From contig NZ_CP067341.1 in the NCBI RefSeq assembly GCF_016638705.1, positions 313,501-377,500 of the forward strand: 64,000 nt of DNA, in the 5' to 3' direction. The notes under the pieces are model-generated. The model was not told the origin of the DNA. It ran no database searches and was given only the letters and a program-made list of their open reading frames with translations. The stretch comes from Lysinibacillus agricola. Lineage in GTDB: Bacteria > Bacillota > Bacilli > Bacillales_A > Planococcaceae. The position numbers and the translations under genes are program-made. Below, piece after piece: positions 61,707 to 64,000 of this stretch (the stretch's first letter is position 1; each line of letters opens with the position of its first letter).

Positions 61707-62395
61707 CTTATGCTATCGAACAGCGATTGATGTCAGGCTTGCCAAACTATGCTTTGACAGCTGCTAAATACGTCATTGCCCATGAATCAGGAAATCCTAA
61801 TAATTGTGGCTCAAATGCTTTGGAAAATGAAATTGCTTTTATGAATCGGAATAAAGCGAATGCATTCACCTCACATTGGGTAGGTGGTGGCGGTAAGATT
61901 GTACAAGTTGCACCAGTTAATCGTGTGCAGTACGGTTGTGGCCCTAAAGGTAATCCATATTGTTATGCACAAGTAGAATTGGCACGTACAAATGATACGG
62001 AGCAATTTAAAAAGGATTACGCGGCTTATATTTGGTTATTGCGCGAACTTGCTAAAGGTGCTGGATGTAACGGAATTAAGTCACACCGTTGGATTACGGA
62101 CAATTTAAAAGGTACGACACATAGAGATCCATTTTCGTATCTGCAGAGCATGGGGATTTCAGAGGAACAATTCAAGTTAGACATTAAAAACGGCTTAGAT
62201 AAACCAAAGGAAAAGGGTGATGATACAATGCAATTCACAAACGAGACAACTAAAGCTGCAGTGTGTGACCATATTAAACAAGCAGTTGATAAAAAGCTGA
62301 TTGATAAAATGTGGTTAGATAAATTTGATAATGGAACTATGACAAATGGTGATTATGAAGGTTTGAAACTTATCATTGCACAGCGTATTAAATAA
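61703..62395 (+). CDS. Phage N-acetylmuramoyl-L-alanine amidase (endolysin)
   Basis: 230 residues. Amidase_2 domain: the zinc histidine in AAKYVIAHESGNPNNCGSNA, FTSHWVGGGGKIVQVAPVNR, and KSHRWITDNLKGTTHRDPFS with the second and third ligands. A short C-terminal helical domain follows after a KPKEKGDD linker (KQAVDKKLIDKMWLDKFDNG, TMTNGDYEGLKLIIAQRIK). ATG overlaps the holin stop. Likely still functional. Confidence 0.9.
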   Translation: MTYAIEQRLMSGLPNYALTAAKYVIAHESGNPNNCGSNALENEIAFMNRNKANAFTSHWVGGGGKIVQVAPVNRVQYGCGPKGNPYCYAQVELARTNDTEQFKKDYAAYIWLLRELAKGAGCNGIKSHRWITDNLKGTTHRDPFSYLQSMGISEEQFKLDIKNGLDKPKEKGDDTMQFTNETTKAAVCDHIKQAVDKKLIDKMWLDKFDNGTMTNGDYEGLKLIIAQRIK

Positions 62396-62427
62396 GTAAG
62401 TGCAATAAGGCTTAATTACACAGGCTG

Positions 62428-62535
62428 TTAAATATTATTCAGAATTCAGACTTGAAGGATGTACAAAGTGGAGCAATGACAACTGATCGTTTAGTAGGCT
62501 TGTATATTACGATTCAGCAACGTCGTAGTAAATAA
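62428..62535 (+). pseudogene. Second copy of an amidase C-terminal tail
   Basis: The plus strand reads LNIIQNSDLKDVQSGAMTTD, then RLVGLYITIQQRRSK-stop. It parallels the amidase tail (DKFDNGTMTNGDYEGLKLIIAQRIK) in length and pattern. It lies 33 bp after the amidase stop and looks like the 3' scrap of a related endolysin gene, left by recombination between phages. Confidence 0.55.
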
Positions 62536-62606
62536 GTAATAAAGGCTAGCAAAGCTAATTTAGCTGAGCTGGTCTGGTCTTATTACCTGTTAAATGATAC
62601 TAAAGT

Positions 62607-62905
62607 GACAATTTTGTGAAAATTATTATCTTAGTAAATGAACTAAACTGAATGAAAATATCAAGTGTTTTAGTGGGAAATTCACTAAAATGTTACCTAA
62701 GTTATATGAAAAAATAATAGAACGTCAAATAATGGCGGTATAATTGGCGTGATTTGGCGTGTTTTATAAAATAGATAGCTGAATGCCGTCAGAAAATGGC
62801 GGTCATAACGCCGGATATTGGCGTGGAAATTCAATTGAATTACTACTTTTGGGAATGGTAGGATAATAGTAACTCGAGGGTATTGATATGCTATAGCAAA
62901 AAAAA
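62607..62905 (+). promoter_or_regulatory. Shared upstream module, copy Y
   Basis: Matches 54193-54420: TTTTGTGAAAATTATTATCT onset, a broken coding trace (FCENYYLSK, then NENIKCFSGKFTKMLPKLYE), dyad CGCCGGATATTGGCG (62809-62823), TAGGAT (62859), ACTCGAGGG (62872) and GCTATAGCAAA (62890). It also holds extra TGGCG units (62733, 62744, 62754, 62796). It precedes the secreted protein gene at 62927. Confidence 0.65.
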
Positions 62906-62926
62906 TTAGAAAAAGGATGAAAAAAC

Positions 62927-63274
62927 ATGAAATTCAAAAAAATAGTTCTTGCTTCTGCGCTTGCACTTTCTACTTTAACAGTTATGCCTGTTTCAGAAAC
63001 GCAAAAAGCTTCTGCTGCTGGTCTTGATTGGTGGGAATTTTGCAAAAGCGATGACTTGTGCCAAGGTGTGACTAATTCGAATATGATGGTAGGAACAGAA
63101 AATAGATGGGGCGCTACTAAACTAGAAATAAAATCAGGTGCAGGTGTAGTTACTTTAACTTCTCGTAATACAATTAAAGCAATGAAACCTGGCGAAGCTA
63201 TTGTTTATCACTATGATAGAACTGGTGCTACTGAAACTGGAAAATACTATATTTACAAAATTCTTGTTAAATAG
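62927..63274 (+). CDS. Small secreted protein, prophage cargo
   Basis: 115 residues. Signal peptide KKIVLASALALSTLTVMPVS with cleavage near ASA-A (about residue 30). The mature part is about 85 residues with two cysteines (WWEFCKSDDLCQG) and a beta-rich end (SGAGVVTLTSRNTIKAMKPG, EAIVYHYDRTGATETGKYYI). No family recognised. Placement after the lysis genes is typical of lysogenic-conversion cargo. AAAAAGGATG precedes ATG; own terminator. Confidence 0.75.
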   Translation: MKFKKIVLASALALSTLTVMPVSETQKASAAGLDWWEFCKSDDLCQGVTNSNMMVGTENRWGATKLEIKSGAGVVTLTSRNTIKAMKPGEAIVYHYDRTGATETGKYYIYKILVK

Positions 63275-63300
63275 GTTATATAAATTTTTTTAATTAAAGA

Positions 63301-63341
63301 ACCAGGCGCTCATAAAATGTGAATACCTGGTCTTTTTTTGT
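63301..63341 (+). terminator. Terminator after secreted protein gene
   Basis: ACCAGG and CCTGGT stem with an A/T-rich loop and CTTTTTTT after it. Confidence 0.75.
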
Positions 63342-63382
63342 TTATTCATTTAAGAAGTTCCTCAGTTGATCCGAACGCGTAT

Positions 63383-63526
63383 TTATTTTTCTCTTGTTGA
63401 TTTTTTGACAAGTTCATCACGTTCCTTCAATAAACTTTTTTGCTTACGGTTTAAAAAGTAACCTCGTACATATAACGCAAGCAAAGCAACAAGTGAAGCA
63501 ATGAGTAGGATACTTAAAATTTTCAT
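63383..63526 (-). CDS. Small membrane protein, phage region
   Basis: 47 residues: MKILSILLIASLVALLALYV as one helix, then a basic tail (RGYFLNRKQKSLLKERDELV). No clear ribosome site. It is 34 bp after the next small gene in the same direction. Size and content suit an accessory phage membrane protein. Confidence 0.5.
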   Translation of the reverse strand: MKILSILLIASLVALLALYVRGYFLNRKQKSLLKERDELVKKSTREK

Positions 63527-63560
63527 ATGCTTGTAGTATACTTAGTGATGAGGGAGGGGA

Positions 63561-63698
63561 TTAACCCCCTCTTCTCATTTTTCTAATTTCTAGCTCTAGC
63601 TTCTTGTTTTCTAACTTCTTCTTCCGGTTGTCCAGCCATTTTGAATGAAGTTGTAAAACAATGAATGCTAGGGCTATTATTGTTCCTAAGTATTCCAC
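63561..63698 (-). CDS. Small membrane-anchored coiled-coil protein, phage region
   Basis: 45 residues from GTG 63698 with a strong AAAGGAGGTGA site: EYLGTIIALAFIVLQLHSKW (helix) and NRKKKLENKKLELEIRKM (charged coil). A good ribosome site supports it. Function unknown. Confidence 0.65.
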   Translation of the reverse strand: MEYLGTIIALAFIVLQLHSKWLDNRKKKLENKKLELEIRKMRRGG

Positions 63699-63774
63699 AA
63701 ACTCACCTCCTTTCTATACTTTAATTATAAGTCATTTGATATATAAATTAAGTGATTTATAAAAGTTTTTTTAT

Positions 63775-63990
63775 TTATTTTGCAAGATGATTATCATAGT
63801 ATTCACCAAGCTTTTCAGCTACGCCTAATCCCATACGACTGATGTCACTTACTCCATCTACATAGCGTTTAATCGCCCCTTGTGTAAGCCCACACTCTTT
63901 AAAGATTCTATATGATGTATGCTCGCTCTCGCCATTTTTAGCAGCTTGTGCAGCATTGATAACTGCCTCTACTTTTTCTGTAAGTTTCAT
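63775..63990 (-). CDS. Small phage protein with helix-turn-helix-like region
   Basis: 71 residues from ATG 63990: KLTEKVEAVINAAQAAKNGE, then SYRIFKECGLTQGAIKRYVD and ISRMGLGVAEKLGEYYDNHL. The central part resembles a compact Xre-type helix-turn-helix. Possible phage regulator. Ribosome site is weak and the right window edge prevents seeing the full promoter. Confidence 0.55.
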   Translation of the reverse strand: MKLTEKVEAVINAAQAAKNGESEHTSYRIFKECGLTQGAIKRYVDGVSDISRMGLGVAEKLGEYYDNHLAK

Positions 63991-64000
63991 ACCTAACACT

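Overview
The window is chromosomal DNA of a low-GC, Gram-positive, spore-former-type bacterium, most likely Lysinibacillus or a close Bacillaceae/Planococcaceae relative. This rests on AT-rich coding sequence, strong AGGAGG ribosome sites with frequent TTG/GTG starts, a T-box leader, homologues of Bacillus genes (yqhG, yqhH, ytxJ, rocB-like, yfmS-like, mocR, scoAB) and intergenic repeats of a kind I associate with Lysinibacillus. No tRNA, rRNA or CRISPR was seen.

Layout. 0-7 kb: a partial gene, a broken antitoxin-like gene, an MMPL exporter with divergent TetR regulator, a DUF1641/NDH-2 pair and a hexulose-phosphate-synthase-like gene next to the severed tail of a short-chain dehydrogenase. 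7-20 kb: three regulated metabolic blocks, namely RocB-like hydrolase + AGCS symporter (IclR), an MFS transporter behind a threonine-type T-box, and permease + aldehyde dehydrogenase + Fe-alcohol dehydrogenase (LacI, four palindromic operators). 20-35 kb: an IS3-family element sitting in a terminator, EcsC, a MocR/GNAT pair, a degenerate MraY/WecA-like membrane protein, an ABC exporter with an unusual pseudo-ABC/LytTR regulator, a soluble chemoreceptor, and a Fur-box ferredoxin reductase with AraC regulator. 35-50 kb: yqhH-yqhG, ArsR/SRPBCC, LysE, MerR, a short-chain fatty acid block (atoE, LysR, scoA-scoB), VOC proteins, YtxJ, lipoprotein, LemA and an AraC regulator. 50-57 kb: a CNT nucleoside transporter, then decayed mobile DNA (integrase stub, class IIC-like intron scrap, truncated IS21 istB) around a secreted protein with a small membrane partner. 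57-60.6 kb: YjdM, an ECF sigma factor with its regulator, an anti-sigma-like protein and an HD phosphohydrolase. 60.7-64 kb: a collapsed prophage (integrase C-terminus, tail-gene stub, holin, amidase, secreted protein, small phage ORFs).

Most notable. (1) Three intergenic arrays, each of five units phased at exactly 21 bp. Two share a GATAAA core and one has CGCGGGTATT. (2) Two unrelated secreted proteins in mobile DNA (54.4 and 62.9 kb) preceded by the same upstream module, with identical 35-bp spacing between a dyad and a TAGGAT box. (3) A short transcription unit at 56.6-56.8 kb with near-consensus promoter, terminator and a 40-codon ORF, whose 3' 124 bp are duplicated 2.8 kb away beside an integrase stub, suggesting it is a phage attachment gene. 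(4) An ACA-specifier T-box controlling an MFS transporter. All functional calls come from reading the sequence; no database search was run.
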